From contig JARIBR010000153.1 in the NCBI GenBank assembly GCA_029258695.1, forward strand, positions 1 to 15,986: a stretch of DNA of 15,986 bases, read 5' to 3'. Origin of the DNA: Quadrisphaera sp. (GTDB lineage Bacteria; Actinomycetota; Actinomycetes; Actinomycetales; Quadrisphaeraceae). The translations under genes were made by a program, and so were the position numbers. This document shows positions 1 through 6,442 of this stretch, in pieces (the stretch's first letter is position 1; each line of letters begins with the position of its first letter). The notes beneath the pieces are model-generated. The model searched no databases and was not told the origin of the DNA. It saw only the letters and a program-made list of their open reading frames with translations.

Positions 1-1543
1 CGACGAGGTTCCCCGCGCCGTCGTAGCGGCTGCCCTGGTCGTCGAAGCCGTGACCGATCTCGTGGCCGATGACGGCCCCGATCCCGCCGTAGTTGGCCGC
101 GTCGTCGGCGTCGGGGTCGAAGAACGGCGGTTGGAGGATGGCCGCGGGGAAGACGATCTCGTTCATCCCCGGGGTGTAGTAGGCGTTGACGGTCTGGGGG
201 GTCATGAACCACTCGTCGCGGTCGACCGGGCCGCCGAGCTTGGCCAGCTCGCGGCCCGTCTCCATCGCGCCCGCGGCGCGCACGGAGCCCAGGAGGTCGT
301 CGCGGCGCACCTCGAGGGCGTCGTAGCTCTTCCACGCCGCGGGGTAGCCGACCTTGGGCGTGAAGGCGTCGAGCTTGTCCAGCGCGCGCTCGCGGGTCTC
401 CTGGGTCATCCAGTCCAGGGAGGTGATGCTCTGCCGGTAGGCCTCGACGAGGTTGACCACCAGCTCGTCCATGCGCTCCTTGGCGCGCTCGGGGAAGTGC
501 CGCTCGACGTACAGCTGGCCGATGGCCTCGCCGAGGGTGCCCTCGACCAGCGCGACGCCCCGCTTCCACCGCTCGCGCAGCTCCTGCGTGCCGGACAGGG
601 TGCGCCCGTAGAAGTCGAACTGCTCGTCCACGAGCGCGGCGGACAGGTAGCCGGCGCAGCGCGCGCTGACCCGCGCGGCCAGCCACGCCTTCCACGCCTC
701 GAGCGGGCGGTCCGCCCACAGCGCCGCGATGCCCTCGACGGCGCTGGGCTGGCGCACCACCACCTGCTCCAGCGCGCTCTCCGGCGCGCCGAGCCCGTCG
801 CGCCACGCCGTCCAGTCGAAGCCGGGCGCCCGCCGCACCAGCTCCGCGGCGCTCAGGAGCGTGTACGTCTTCTCGGCGTCCCGGTTGCTCACCACGTCCC
901 AGTGCTGGCCGGCGATCGCCGTCTCGGTCTCGAGGACGCTGGCGGCCACGGCGCCGGCGTCGGGCATCGCGAGCACCGCCGGCAGGCCCAGCAGCTCGGC
1001 CATCCGCCCCAGGTGGGTGGTGTAGGCCTCGCGGACCGGCGCGTACCGCTCCTCGCGGTAGTACGACTCGTCGGGCAGGCCCAGCCCGGACTGCGTGAGG
1101 TGGACGAGGTAGCGCTGCGAGTCCTTGGCGTCGGTGTCGACGTAGGCACCGACCAGCGCCGCGAGCCCCTCGCGCTCGAAGCGGCCCAGCAGGCCCGCCA
1201 GCGACGAGCGGTCGGGAGCGGCGGCGATCTCGACGAGCAGGGGCCGCAGCGGGCCGGTGCCCGCGGCCTCGACGCGGTCGGTGTCCATGAAGGCGCCGTA
1301 GAGGTCGCCGATCTTCTGCGTCAGCGTCCCGGGCTCGGCGTGGGCGGCGGCCGCCTCCTCGACGATGGCCCGCACGTCGCGCTCGGCCTGGTCGGCCAGG
1401 GTCCGGAACGCCCCGTCCGTGGCGCGGTCAGCGGGGATGACGTGGCCCTCGAGCCACCCGCCGTTGACGTGGCCGTAGAGGTCGTCCTGGGGGCGGACGG
1501 CGTCGTCGACGTGGGCGAGGTCCAGACCGGAGATGACTGCCAT
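1..1543 (-). CDS. M13 family zinc metallopeptidase (neprilysin/PepO-like), 3' end outside window
   Basis: The gene reads leftward from ATG at 1543 and runs off the window after about 514 codons. The family (M13) comprises zinc endopeptidases that cleave oligopeptides; full length is usually about 650 residues, so roughly the last quarter is missing. The N-terminus ([21 protein letters not shown], then [11 protein letters not shown]) matches the typical M13 opening. The substrate-binding NAYY motif lies at residues 453-456 and the zinc-binding HEIGH at 494-498. The third zinc ligand (ExxxD) would lie beyond the edge. No signal peptide or membrane segment is seen, so a cytoplasmic enzyme is inferred. 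An AGGA sits about 8 nt before the ATG. It is divergent from deoC across 90 bp. Family assignment is firm; the substrate is unknown. Confidence 0.93.
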   Translation of the reverse strand, partial: MAVISGLDLAHVDDAVRPQDDLYGHVNGGWLEGHVIPADRATDGAFRTLADQAERDVRAIVEEAAAAHAEPGTLTQKIGDLYGAFMDTDRVEAAGTGPLRPLLVEIAAAPDRSSLAGLLGRFEREGLAALVGAYVDTDAKDSQRYLVHLTQSGLGLPDESYYREERYAPVREAYTTHLGRMAELLGLPAVLAMPDAGAVAASVLETETAIAGQHWDVVSNRDAEKTYTLLSAAELVRRAPGFDWTAWRDGLGAPESALEQVVVRQPSAVEGIAALWADRPLEAWKAWLAARVSARCAGYLSAALVDEQFDFYGRTLSGTQELRERWKRGVALVEGTLGEAIGQLYVERHFPERAKERMDELVVNLVEAYRQSITSLDWMTQETRERALDKLDAFTPKVGYPAAWKSYDALEVRRDDLLGSVRAAGAMETGRELAKLGGPVDRDEWFMTPQTVNAYYTPGMNEIVFPAAILQPPFFDPDADDAANYGGIGAVIGHEIGHGFDDQGSRYDGAGNLV

Positions 1544-1633
1544 GGACCCATCCTGACCGACGCCACCGACACCGTGGTGGCAGGCCACGTGGTCGGTCGG
1601 CGCCGCGTCGGTCCCTCCTGCCACGATGAGGCC

Positions 1634-2329
1634 ATGAGCGACACCACATCCAGCCCCGACGCCGACGCAGCCCTCGACCGGACGGCCGTGGCCGCCATGG
1701 TGGACCACACCCTGCTCAAGCCGGAGGCCACCGCGGACGACGTCGCGGCCCTCGTCGCCGAGGCCCGCGACCTGGGGGTGCTCGCGATCTGCGTCTCGCC
1801 GTCATTCCTGCCGCTGGCACCGGCCACCGATGGCCTGGTCGTCGCCACGGTGGTCGGCTTCCCGTCCGGAAAGGTCCGCACCCCCGTCAAGGCCGCCGAG
1901 GCCGAGCAGGCGGTGGCCGACGGCGCCGACGAGGTGGACATGGTCATCGACGTCGGGGCGGCGCTCGCCGGCGAGCTCGAGGCGGTGCGCGGTGACGTCG
2001 CCGCGGTGCGCGCCGCGGTGCCGGCCCCCCGGGTGCTCAAGGTGATCGTGGAGTCCGCCCTGCTGGACGACGCGACGCTCACCGCGGTGTGCGAGGCCGC
2101 CGAGGCCGCCGGGGCGGACTTCGTCAAGACCTCCACCGGCTTCCACCCCGCCGGCGGCGCGTCGGTCCACGCGGTGGAGGTGATGCACGCCGCGATCGGT
2201 GGCCGCCTCGGGATCAAGGCCTCGGGGGGCATCCGCGACGCCGGGGCCGCGACGGCGCTGGTCGCCGCGGGAGCGACGCGCCTGGGGCTGTCGGGCACCC
2301 GCGCGGTCCTGGACGGCCTGCCGGGCTGA
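1634..2329 (+). CDS. deoC: Deoxyribose-phosphate aldolase
   Basis: The product is 231 residues, normal for class I DERA. The enzyme cleaves 2-deoxyribose 5-phosphate to acetaldehyde and glyceraldehyde 3-phosphate in deoxynucleoside catabolism, in the cytoplasm. Visible signatures are [12 protein letters not shown] (22-33), the [11 protein letters not shown] strand with D102, the Schiff-base lysine K165 in [13 protein letters not shown] and the second active-site lysine K195 in [11 protein letters not shown]. The ATG at 1634 was chosen because family similarity starts soon after it, and the much longer open frame upstream is antisense to the M13 peptidase. A weak GATGAGG precedes it. A purine nucleoside phosphorylase 2.5 kb away suggests a shared salvage role, although the two are not in one operon. 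Confidence 0.96.
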   Translation: MSDTTSSPDADAALDRTAVAAMVDHTLLKPEATADDVAALVAEARDLGVLAICVSPSFLPLAPATDGLVVATVVGFPSGKVRTPVKAAEAEQAVADGADEVDMVIDVGAALAGELEAVRGDVAAVRAAVPAPRVLKVIVESALLDDATLTAVCEAAEAAGADFVKTSTGFHPAGGASVHAVEVMHAAIGGRLGIKASGGIRDAGAATALVAAGATRLGLSGTRAVLDGLPG

Positions 2330-2365
2330 CGCGCTCGTGCTCCGCGGCCCGTCGGTGCGGTTCGC

Positions 2366-2371
2366 TAGCGT
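2366..2371 (+). promoter_or_regulatory. Putative -10 box (TAGCGT), leaderless start of the SRPBCC gene
   Basis: TAGCGT fits the actinobacterial TANNNT -10 pattern and ends 6 nt before the ATG at 2378, so transcription would begin at or next to the start codon. No Shine-Dalgarno is present. The same hexamer precedes the PNP and maf genes. Confidence 0.45.
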
Positions 2372-2377
2372 CCGACG

Positions 2378-2860
2378 ATGGACAGCATCGAGCCCGTGGT
2401 CGCGTCCGTCACCGTCGACGTGCCCGCGGCCACCGCCTTCGACCGGTTCACCGCGGGCTTCGGCTCGTGGTGGCCCGCCGAGTTCTCGTGGTCGCAGCCC
2501 ACGCTGCTGGCCAGCATCGGCATGCAGTGCCGTGAGGGCGGGTTGCTCTCCGAGCTCGGCCCCCACGGGTTCCGCATCGACTGGGGGCGTGTCGTCACCT
2601 GGGAGCCGCCGCGCCGGCTCGTCTTCCTGTGGCAGATCGGCAACGACCGCGTGCCCCAGCCGGATCCCGAGCAGGCGAGCCGCGTGGCTGTCACCGTCGA
2701 GCCCGCCGGGTCCGGCGGCTCCGCCACGGTGACGGTCGTCCACGATCGGTGGGAGCGGCACGGCGCCGGCTCCGCGGCCTCCCGTGACGGCTTCACCGGG
2801 GCATGGCCGATGGCGCTCGAGCGCTTCGCCACCACCGTCGCTGGAGACGTCGTGCGCTGA
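2378..2860 (+). CDS. SRPBCC / AHSA1-like domain protein
   Basis: This 160-residue protein is a single START/SRPBCC-type helix-grip fold of the AHSA1-like class. It shows the N-terminal pattern VTVDVPAATAFDRFTAGFGS followed by a WW (residues 11-32), the central strand WGRVVTWEPPRRLVFLWQIG (69-88) and a C-terminal ATVTVVHDRWERHG (116-129) leading into a final helix. Such proteins bind small hydrophobic ligands or act as chaperone-like factors; no catalytic residue can be named and the ligand is unknown. It starts 48 bp after deoC on the same strand but has its own -10-like TAGCGT, so it may be transcribed independently. The cytoplasmic location is inferred from the lack of signal or membrane segments. 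Confidence 0.85.
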   Translation: MDSIEPVVASVTVDVPAATAFDRFTAGFGSWWPAEFSWSQPTLLASIGMQCREGGLLSELGPHGFRIDWGRVVTWEPPRRLVFLWQIGNDRVPQPDPEQASRVAVTVEPAGSGGSATVTVVHDRWERHGAGSAASRDGFTGAWPMALERFATTVAGDVVR

Positions 2861-2889
2861 GAGCCGGCGCACGAGAGAGCGACAGGTCC

Positions 2890-2912
2890 GCCCGTCGTCG
2901 GCGGGGACGGGC
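2890..2912 (+). terminator. GC hairpin between the SRPBCC gene and the next CDS
   Basis: GCCCGTC (2890-2896) pairs with GACGGGC (2906-2912) around a 9-nt loop. No U-tract follows. It may be a weak terminator or a structure in front of the GTG at 2924; function is uncertain. Confidence 0.25.
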
Positions 2913-2923
2913 AGGATGACGCC

Positions 2924-3478
2924 GTGGGAGCGGAGCAGACGCCGGTGTACGCGGCGGTCATCACCGCCGCGGCCGCGGTGCTCGCCGTCGTGGTCGCGCA
3001 GGTCTCCACAAGCTCGCGCGAGCGCCGGGCCCGGGTCTACGAGCGTCAGCGCGGCGCGCTGGTCGACCTCCAGGACGCGGCGCTGGTGGTGCGCTCGGCG
3101 CTGCGGGCCTCGGGTGCGGCGATCGCAGCGGCGGCGCTGACGGCGTCGTCGTCACGCCACGTCGTGGTGCTGTCCCAGCCGGACCTCGAGGCCGCGCAGT
3201 CCGACGCCGACGCCCACCTGGACGTCGCGCTGGCGCGGGTGGGCTCGGTGTCGGTGCGCAACGCGGTGAGGGCCTGGCAGCAGAAGGCACGGTTCGCCTT
3301 CCTGGGCGACGAGGAGGTCACCACGCGCGACGAGCTGGTCGCCTGGTCGGTGATGAACGCGACGGTGGCGCGGGCGCTGTCCGACGACGACGTCGGGGCT
3401 CGGCGCGAGCGCCGGCGCCGGGCGCGCGCTGGCGATGGCGAGCGCGGCGATGCGTCGCCGCGCGGTGGTGCTGGGTGA
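2924..3478 (+). CDS. Hypothetical protein with one N-terminal transmembrane helix
   Basis: The 184-residue product begins at GTG 2924 with an AGGA about 8 nt upstream. Residues 10-27 form one hydrophobic helix (AAVITAAAAVLAVVVAQV), followed by a basic stretch (SSRERRARVYERQR) that predicts a cytoplasmic C-terminal body. Residues 40-160 look mostly helical (LVDLQDAALVVRSALRASGA and later LVAWSVMNATVARALSDD). The tail is Arg/Gly rich and low in complexity. I do not recognise a family; small one-TM helical proteins of this layout are common in actinobacteria and usually uncharacterised. It converges on the minus-strand STAS-like gene. The 109 bp between them (3479-3587) hold nothing I can identify. 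Confidence 0.6.
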   Translation: MGAEQTPVYAAVITAAAAVLAVVVAQVSTSSRERRARVYERQRGALVDLQDAALVVRSALRASGAAIAAAALTASSSRHVVVLSQPDLEAAQSDADAHLDVALARVGSVSVRNAVRAWQQKARFAFLGDEEVTTRDELVAWSVMNATVARALSDDDVGARRERRRRARAGDGERGDASPRGGAG

Positions 3479-3587
3479 CGCGGTCACGAGCGGCTGCCCG
3501 CGAGCCGGCCGACGTCGGGGCCGCCGAGGTGCGGGGACGTGCTGCGGTGACGAGGGTGCGCCGCGGCGGCCGTGGGAGGTGCGGGTC

Positions 3588-3887
3588 TCAGGCGAGGACG
3601 GGCTGCGTGCGGCTCACGCTGACCAGCGCTGCGACACCCTGGCGCTGCGCGGCGTCGGTGACCGCGTCGGCGAACGGCGTGGTGGCCGCCAGCACCTGCA
3701 CGTGGGCGGCACGACCGTCGACGAGGAGCCGGGTGACGAGCTGCGCCGCGAAGGAGGGGCTCCCGGAGACGAGGTGACGGCAGTCCACCGCGACCTGGGC
3801 GCCGGCGATGTCGCCGTCCAGCGCGTCGACCAGCGCGTCGGCCATGGCTCGGCCGGCGACCATGCTCGGCAGCTCGATCGTCAGCAC
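3588..3887 (-). CDS. STAS-like (DUF4325-type) small protein
   Basis: I prefer the GTG at 3887 (99 residues) because GGAGGT at 3895-3900 lies 7 nt ahead of it; a GTG at 3902 would add five residues but has no well-placed ribosome site. The fold pattern is strand-helix alternation, with the hallmark VAVDCRHLVSGSPSFAAQLV at residues 32-51, where SPSF followed by a helix resembles the STAS-like DUF4325 family, and VQVLAATTPFADAVTDAA at 63-80. STAS-like proteins usually act in protein-protein partner switching. It lies 34 nt downstream of a gene for a GHKL-ATPase on the same strand, so an operon and a functional pair are inferred. No SpoIIAA-type phosphorylatable serine can be assigned with certainty. 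Confidence 0.65.
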   Translation of the reverse strand: MLTIELPSMVAGRAMADALVDALDGDIAGAQVAVDCRHLVSGSPSFAAQLVTRLLVDGRAAHVQVLAATTPFADAVTDAAQRQGVAALVSVSRTQPVLA

Positions 3888-3921
3888 GGCTGACACCTCC
3901 ACGGATCGACGGCTCCTCCGG

Positions 3922-4803
3922 TCACGGTACCCCGCTGCGCCGCCGGCGCTCTCCTCCGGCCGAGCCGTGCACGCCGCGGTGGCTCTGGCGGCCCGGGTGC
4001 TCGATGACGGGACCGCGCATGCCGACCGCCCCCTCCACCAGCGTGCCCGGGAAAGCAGCCCGCAGGCGTCGGTCGTCGCGGGCGCCGACGCTCGAGCGCA
4101 CCGCGGCGGCCCCCGAGGCGACGTAGAGGAAGCCGCGTCGACGGCTCACCTCGCGCACCGTGCCGCTCAGGCCCGTGCCCCGGCTCGGGTCGGCGAAGCG
4201 GGACGTCCCGTCCAGGGCGAGGTGCAGGGCCTGGCGCGGTGTGCGGGCGCCGCGACCCGCCAGCGTGGTCAGCAACCCGCTCCCGCCGTCGGCCACCGCG
4301 AAGCGTACCCACCCGGAGGTCGGCAGGGTCTGCGCGGCGACGTACCCGACCGCGCCCGCGTGGTCGGCGACGTTGAGCGCCATCTCCACGACGCCGGCGA
4401 AGAGCGCCTGCGCGGCGTCCCGGTCGTCACGGGCGGCGCGCGCGTGGACCAGCTCGCCGAGCGCTCGCGCATCGTCCTCGGTCGCGACGGGACGCACCTC
4501 GAGCAGGTCCTCGCGGCGGTCGAGCTCGTCCACGTCGACGAGGTCGTGCGGCACGCCGAGCCCGGTGAGCACCCGACCGAGGTGCATGCGCGAGGCGTAC
4601 CGCCGCTGCGCCTCGCGCGATGGCCCCACGACCCTCATCGGGAGGCCGGCGCTGACGTGGCGGCGCGCGATCGCCGCGGCGCCGACGAGCTGCGCCGGGT
4701 CGATCCAGCGGCACCGCGAGAGGTCCACGACGTGGGTCCCCGCGGCGTCGAGGCGGCAGACGAGGTGGCCGAGCGAGGGTGGGTTGGGGGGAGGCGTGGC
4801 CAT
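3922..4803 (-). CDS. STAS-like domain + GHKL-type ATPase (anti-sigma-factor-kinase-like)
   Basis: The 293-residue protein has two parts. Residues about 10-95 form a STAS-like unit (THVVDLSRCRWIDPAQLVGA, then AGLPMRVVGPS). Residues about 130-265 form a HATPase/GHKL fold: N-box E140 and N144 in VVEMALNVADHAG, G1 box DGGSGL at 172-177, G2 box GTGL at 209-212 and a closing strand FLYVASG. The basic tail after about 270 is unlike the family. ATG at 4803 was chosen because GGAGG lies 5 nt before it; the GTG at 4806 would leave only 2 nt. By family it should bind ATP and may phosphorylate or sequester a partner, probably the STAS-like protein encoded just downstream. No sigma factor gene lies in the window, so the output is unknown. 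Confidence 0.75.
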   Translation of the reverse strand: MATPPPNPPSLGHLVCRLDAAGTHVVDLSRCRWIDPAQLVGAAAIARRHVSAGLPMRVVGPSREAQRRYASRMHLGRVLTGLGVPHDLVDVDELDRREDLLEVRPVATEDDARALGELVHARAARDDRDAAQALFAGVVEMALNVADHAGAVGYVAAQTLPTSGWVRFAVADGGSGLLTTLAGRGARTPRQALHLALDGTSRFADPSRGTGLSGTVREVSRRRGFLYVASGAAAVRSSVGARDDRRLRAAFPGTLVEGAVGMRGPVIEHPGRQSHRGVHGSAGGERRRRSGVP

Positions 4804-4845
4804 CACTGCCTCCGTCGGGTCGTCGAGATACGTACAGGCGTCCTA

Positions 4846-4851
4846 AGAGTA
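4846..4851 (-). promoter_or_regulatory. Putative -10 box (TACTCT) for the GHKL-ATPase/STAS-like operon
   Basis: On the minus strand TACTCT lies 42 nt before the ATG at 4803, which would give a leader of roughly 35 nt carrying GGAGG. No convincing -35 is seen. Confidence 0.3.
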
Positions 4852-4859
4852 CGCCGGCG

Positions 4860-5774
4860 TCAGCGGGCTGCACGCGGTGACGCCGGTCCCGCGGCGAGCA
4901 CCGCCGCGACGACGCTGGCGAGCATCGCCCCGATGCGGGGTCCGGCAGCGGCGCCGGCGTCGATGACGTCCTGCCCGTCCAGCGGCACGTCGCTGACCCC
5001 GGCGGCGAGGTTGGTCACCAGGGAGATGCCGAGCACCTCGAGGCCGGCGTGGCGTGCGGCGATGGCCTCCAGGGTCGTCGACATCCCCACGAGGTCGGCG
5101 CCGAGGCGCCCCAGCATCCTCACCTCGGCCGGCGTCTCGAAGTGGGGACCGCGCAGCTGCGCGTAGACGCCCTCCGCCAGGTCGCCGGCCACCGATCGGG
5201 CGATGTCCCGCAGCCGTCGCGAGTAGAGGTCGGTGAGGTCCACGAACGTCGCGCCCTCGAGCGGGGAGGTCGCCGTGAGGTTGAGGTGGTCGCTGAGGAG
5301 CACCGGGGTACCGATCGCCAGCTCCGGATCGAGGCCGCCGCAGCCGTTCGTCAGCACGACGCTCGACGCCCCGGCCGCCGCGGCGGTCCGCACCCCGTGC
5401 ACGACGCGGCGCACCCCCCGGCCCTCGTAGAGGTGCGTCCTGGAGGCGAAGACGAGGGCGCGGCGGTCCTCACCGTCAGCCGCGCGGACCCGCACGGAGC
5501 GCACGACGCCGACGTGCCCCAGCGCCGCGGCCGCCGAGAAGCCCGGCAGCTCGGTCACGGGGATCTCGGCCACCGTCTCGCCGAGGAGGTCGATGCTGGC
5601 CTGCCACCCCGAGCCGAGCACGAGCGCGGTGTCGTGGCGCTCCACACCGGTGCGCTCGGCGATGGTGCTCGCCGCGGCGGCGGCGACGGTGAAGGGATCG
5701 GTGCCCGGGTCGTCGAGGTCGGGGGACCCCACCGGGGCGTGAGCGTGGTCGACGAGCGGCATGTCCTCGGGCAT
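4860..5774 (-). CDS. punA: Purine nucleoside phosphorylase (trimeric, class II)
   Basis: The enzyme splits purine (deoxy)nucleosides with phosphate to free base and (deoxy)ribose 1-phosphate in salvage. Starting at ATG 5774 the product is 304 residues, slightly longer than the usual 270-290 because of an acidic N-terminal extension. Motifs in order are the phosphate loop LVLGSGW (51-57), GHVG with H87, SRTHLYEG (111-118), LTNGCGGL (141-148), YAQLRGPHFETPAEVRML (204-221) with the base-binding Glu, VGMSTTLEAIAA (229-240) and VTNLAAG with N255. A GTG at 5798 is an alternative start, but TAGCGT ending 7 nt before 5774 supports a leaderless start there. It is transcribed in the same direction as, and downstream of, the cyclotransferase gene. 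Confidence 0.94.
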   Translation of the reverse strand: MPEDMPLVDHAHAPVGSPDLDDPGTDPFTVAAAAASTIAERTGVERHDTALVLGSGWQASIDLLGETVAEIPVTELPGFSAAAALGHVGVVRSVRVRAADGEDRRALVFASRTHLYEGRGVRRVVHGVRTAAAAGASSVVLTNGCGGLDPELAIGTPVLLSDHLNLTATSPLEGATFVDLTDLYSRRLRDIARSVAGDLAEGVYAQLRGPHFETPAEVRMLGRLGADLVGMSTTLEAIAARHAGLEVLGISLVTNLAAGVSDVPLDGQDVIDAGAAAGPRIGAMLASVVAAVLAAGPASPRAAR

Positions 5775-5781
5775 GGCGCTG

Positions 5782-5787
5782 ACGCTA
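5782..5787 (-). promoter_or_regulatory. Putative -10 box (TAGCGT), leaderless start of the PNP gene
   Basis: On the minus strand TAGCGT ends 7 nt before the ATG at 5774, the spacing expected if transcription begins at the A of the start codon. No Shine-Dalgarno precedes the ATG. It decides the start over the upstream GTG at 5798, which would place the box inside the coding region. Confidence 0.5.
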
Positions 5788-5848
5788 TCCGCCGGCACGC
5801 CCCGACGAGGACGACGAGGACGACAGAGCCCGAGGCCAGACCGACCTC

Positions 5849-5876
5849 GGACCGACGGGTCGGTTCCCGTCGGTCC
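5849..5876 (-). terminator. Probable hairpin terminator after the cyclotransferase gene
   Basis: A perfect 11-bp inverted repeat (GGACCGACGGG / CCCGTCGGTCC) with a 6-nt loop begins 15 nt after the stop codon at 5892. There is no U-tract, which is common for actinobacterial terminators. It lies before the separate PNP promoter, which fits a terminator between the two minus-strand genes. Confidence 0.5.
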
Positions 5877-5891
5877 TCGCCCGCCCGTGGC

Positions 5892-6347
5892 TCAGCCGGT
5901 GACCTGACCGTTGTGCGGGCGTGAGCGCAGCGCGGCCGCGTAGGCGCTCGGAGCACCTCCGGCCTCCGCCGCGGCGGCCAGCATCTCCAGGTACGCGGGG
6001 CTGGGGAGCCCGCCCTCGTAGTCGTCGAGGACGTAGGACCACGCCACCCGCTCGCCCTCGAGGGTGGCGACGCGGACCTTCACCTTCCGGTAGAGGCCGA
6101 TGCCCAGGCCCTCCCACTCGTCGAGGTCGCGCTCGTCCGCCGCGTGGATCTCGTAGAGGCTGACGTAGACCTCAGACCCGGGCTGCTCCGCGACGGTGAC
6201 CATCGCCCCGTCGAAGCTGAGCCCCTCGCCGCCGAAGGTGAGGCGCCACCCCTGCATCCAGCCGGTGTCGCGCAGCGGGGAGTGCGGGGCGCGAGCCGCC
6301 ATGCGGGCGGGATCGACGTTGCTGCCGTAGGCGGCGTGAAGACCCAT
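5892..6347 (-). CDS. Gamma-glutamylcyclotransferase family protein
   Basis: The 151-residue product has the family hallmark AAYGSNVDPARM at residues 5-16, where YGSN forms the substrate loop, and DLDEWEG at 74-80, whose E79 corresponds to the catalytic glutamate of GGCT-fold enzymes. The middle strands (VYVSLYEI, 60-67) and LYRKVKVRVATLEG (85-98) complete the fold. Members release 5-oxoproline from gamma-glutamyl compounds or related amides; the exact substrate is not predictable here. ATG 6347 is preceded at 8 nt by TACTCT and has no Shine-Dalgarno, consistent with a leaderless or near-leaderless start. It is divergent from lpdA across a short region, so the two may share control. Confidence 0.85.
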   Translation of the reverse strand: MGLHAAYGSNVDPARMAARAPHSPLRDTGWMQGWRLTFGGEGLSFDGAMVTVAEQPGSEVYVSLYEIHAADERDLDEWEGLGIGLYRKVKVRVATLEGERVAWSYVLDDYEGGLPSPAYLEMLAAAAEAGGAPSAYAAALRSRPHNGQVTG

Positions 6348-6355
6348 GGTGCAGG

Positions 6356-6361
6356 AGAGTA
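6356..6361 (-). promoter_or_regulatory. Putative -10 box (TACTCT) for the cyclotransferase gene
   Basis: On the minus strand TACTCT ends 8 nt before ATG 6347. The gene lacks a Shine-Dalgarno, so a transcript starting at or 1-2 nt before the ATG is inferred. Confidence 0.4.
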
Positions 6362-6385
6362 GTGGTCGACGTCGCAGGCGGCAGC

Positions 6386-6391
6386 GATGAT
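6386..6391 (+). promoter_or_regulatory. Possible -10 element (GATGAT) for the leader ORF and lpdA
   Basis: GATGAT keeps the two most conserved -10 bases (A at position 2, T at position 6) and ends 6 nt before the ATG at 6398, the same spacing as at accA3. The first base deviates from TANNNT, so this is tentative. Confidence 0.28.
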
Positions 6392-6397
6392 GGGGGC

Positions 6398-6442
6398 ATG
6401 CAGATCCTGACCAGCCCGCTCGACCACGGGCCAGCCTCGTGA
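6398..6442 (+). CDS. Possible 14-residue leader ORF coupled to lpdA
   Basis: ATG 6398 opens a 14-codon frame (MQILTSPLDHGPAS) whose TGA (6440-6442) overlaps the GTG start of lpdA (6439-6441) in a GTGA junction. lpdA has no Shine-Dalgarno of its own, so ribosomes finishing the leader could re-initiate on it. A -10-like GATGAT ends 6 nt before the ATG, which would make the leader leaderless. The peptide itself is unremarkable, with no Cys or aromatic run that would suggest attenuation. The geometry is visible; expression and function are inference. Confidence 0.35.
   Translation: MQILTSPLDHGPAS

Noticed and set aside
50..1633. Plus-strand frame continuous with deoC
   Set aside because: It is antisense to the M13 peptidase, which has NAYY and HEIGH motifs; only the part from ATG 1634 resembles DERA.
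1544..1633. Short inverted repeats (such as GCCACC/GGTGGC and CCACGTGG) in the M13-deoC divergent region
   Set aside because: The arms are 6-8 bp and low in complexity; in DNA this GC-rich they are not enough to call an operator.
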